From positions 166,800 through 230,799 of the forward strand of contig LSRX01000467.1 in NCBI GenBank assembly GCA_001939145.1: a DNA stretch of 64,000 nt, given 5' to 3'. Positions 60,040-64,000 of the stretch are shown here, one piece after another; within the stretch, counting starts at the first letter, position 1, and every line of letters begins with the position of its first letter. A program made the translations under genes and the position numbers. The stretch is from Symbiodinium microadriaticum. Lineage: Eukaryota; Sar; Dinophyceae; Suessiales; Symbiodiniaceae. The notes beneath the pieces were generated by a model, which was not told the DNA's origin, ran no database searches, and saw nothing but the letters and a program-made list of their open reading frames with translations.

Positions 60040-61620
60040 GTTAGCTTGTAGAAGACCTGCAGGATTCTCGTAACGCAAAGCAGCAACAGATGCTGATGAT
60101 GGGAGTGCACATTCACAAAAACGACAAGCGACAATGGAAGGAGGCGTTTAATCCAACCTCGACAGTCATCCGGCTTGTGCTTGGCATCTTCTGCTCCGGT
60201 CGTGACTTCTCACGAGCTTCCCGTTCCTGGCAGCAAATGACGCGAGAAGCTGGCCGTGGACTAGGAAAGGTGCCTCGTTCAGACGTGTGGAAGGTGCCAC
60301 AAAGAAGCTCAGTAAAAAATACAATTAGCAGCAGCTGCGCGAGCAACGACAGAATGTGAAAGAAGCCTCATCCCGACATCACTTTTCGACGTCGTTTTGG
60401 CGGCTTGCCGTTGAACAAGCTGCCCAGGACACCCGCGAAGGCCTCTGGCTAGCACCACAACTTTCAGGAACGATTGATTATGAATTGGAATGGCATCTTG
60501 TGCGCAGCCTGGTGTGTCCCCTGGTCTACAGCGCTCTGCCACTTCCGAGGAGAAGCTGAATTGTAGGTGTCGTCGAGCTTAGTCGCTGAAGAGCCGGCAA
60601 GGAGGCTTGGCTGCTCCCAGAGCTTTGCTAGGGTGGTTGGACTACTGAAGGTCGTCTTGAACACCTGACGCAACTGGTGATGCTGAGGGCACTACGCCCG
60701 CAAAAGCTGCCAGCGAAGTCAGCAAAACCTGGCTTGTATGTGGCCAGGACGATGTGCCACCGCTTTTCTAGCTGCCTCCGCTGCCTCCGGTCGCGTACAC
60801 TCAGACACATTTTGACTTAGATATGTGTAACTCAAGCTTTGACAGGAACACGGACTTCTCTAGCACTGGGGTGTTGGCCCATTCCAGGTGCTGCTCACTC
60901 CATCCGTTCACCTGACCAGCTCTCGAAAGCAAACTTCCGGGTGGTGCAGATCCACAGACTCACATCTGCCACACGTGTGAACTTCGGTGTGTACCAAGTC
61001 TGCAGTTCAGTCTCTGTGGCTCAGCATGTATGCGCGGTGCCTGCCTGACGCGCACCGCGCAGGGCGGCAGGGCTTGGACTTGCAAGCCTAGCATCTTCAG
61101 CAGAAGTTGAGCGCTGAAAAGGCATCCTAGGGCTCCCTGCCCCTGCCCCACTGTTCTGTAGTTGCTGGCATCGAACCAGACTATGTTGCTGAAAAGCCAC
61201 CCGCCAGGCCGTAGGGGGGCACGTGCCTCGGCGGCTTGCAGAGCAGAGTCCATCAGATTCAGCGGACGATGGGCTCTATTCAGCTCCGGGCAACTTTGGC
61301 AACTGCCTTCCCTTGTTTCGCCTGGCCAGAGACACAGTCTCCCGTTTGAATATCGGCATACCTTCAGACAACACAGTACGTTAACATAGAATCTTCTGTT
61401 TGCAAGGACCCCTGATGCAAAGAATCAGCCACCCCCACTGCCCCAAGATACTAACCGTATTGACATGACACTCAATCACGGCATTGGAAGAAGGACGAGG
61501 CAGAGACATAGCTGGATCGATAGCCTAAACTCCAAATCGGCGACAGGCTTCCGGATCTGCCTTCGTGGTTCGGACTTGGATACCACGCAGCACCAGCGGA
61601 TGCTGCTGGGCCTAGGCCGC
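60040..61620. other. No recognisable gene
   Basis: Short frames on both strands (e.g. 60628-60810 minus, with RRQLEKRWHIVLATYKPGF) could hide exons of the neighbouring minus-strand gene, but no boundary or motif fixes them. Confidence 0.35.
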
Positions 61621-61629
61621 TAAGTTCCG

Positions 61630-63773
<2,144 letters not shown>

Positions 63774-63858
63774 GCAGCCGTCGCAGCAATAGCAGTAATA
63801 GCAGTCAGTAGTAGCAGTAACAACGCAACAACAGTAGATGTACAAGAAGTAGCAACCG

Positions 63859-63859
<1 letters not shown>

Positions 63860-63905
<46 letters not shown>

Positions 63906-63924
63906 GCAGCAGTAGCAGTAGCAG
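63860..63924 (+). repeat. Second short CTA array and AGC/AGT tail
   Basis: (CTA)n from 63860 to about 63904 without the CTCT interruption, then AGCAGCAGTAGCAGTAGCAG running into the gap. Between the arrays (63773-63858) are AGCAGT/AACAGT variants. Confidence 0.9.
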
Positions 63925-64000
63925 NNNNNNNNNNNNNNNNNNNNNNNNNNNNNNNNNNNNNNNNNNNNNNNNNNNNNNNNNNNNNNNNNNNNNNNNNNNN
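63925..64000. other. Assembly gap
   Basis: A run of 76 N to the end of the window, directly after the triplet repeats that probably stopped the assembly. Confidence 0.99.

Overview
The window looks like nuclear DNA of a dinoflagellate, most likely a Symbiodiniaceae alga. The evidence is: protein-coding signal only as short exons; introns in one gene that begin GT, GC or GA but end AG; scattered degenerate TTTAGGG heptamers; and many microsatellites. I saw no operons, CRISPR arrays, insertion sequences, rRNA or convincing tRNA genes. The genus is an inference.

Layout. 1-7.2 kb has no recognisable gene. 7.3-24.5 kb is an 8.5-kb unit present twice as a direct repeat (7321-15828 and 16037-24544). 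The copies look identical and meet at a single N beside TACC/TGCC microsatellite, so an assembly or haplotype artefact is likely. From about 23.4 to 30.4 kb a plus-strand gene of many tiny exons encodes a protein with at least 13 IQ (calmodulin-binding) motifs. Its stop codon lies in the first copy of a roughly 200-bp tandem repeat. 32.9-35.4 kb is a very AT-rich island without long reading frames, and its GC skew changes sign at about 34.1-34.6 kb. From 37.7 kb rightwards every well-supported gene is on the minus strand: a serine beta-lactamase-like hydrolase in about 11 exons (37.7-41.8 kb), an unidentified multi-exon gene (47.1-47.9 kb), a two-exon ankyrin-like protein (49.1-51.7 kb), and weaker exon candidates at 53, 58.7 and 60 kb. 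The right end (61.6-63.9 kb) is a CTA satellite with an exact 44-bp higher-order period, running into an N gap.

The most interesting feature is the combination in the middle. A plus-strand gene block ends at 30.4 kb, a minus-strand block ends at 37.7 kb, and between their 3' ends lies the AT-rich island with inverted GC skew. This looks like a convergent boundary between two unidirectional gene arrays. In dinoflagellates such places are known to coincide with chromatin-domain boundaries.

Exon boundaries were set by eye from conserved motifs, reading frame and AG acceptors. Those given to the base for the IQ gene are mostly phase-consistent; others are approximate. All counts were made by hand on the stated lines.
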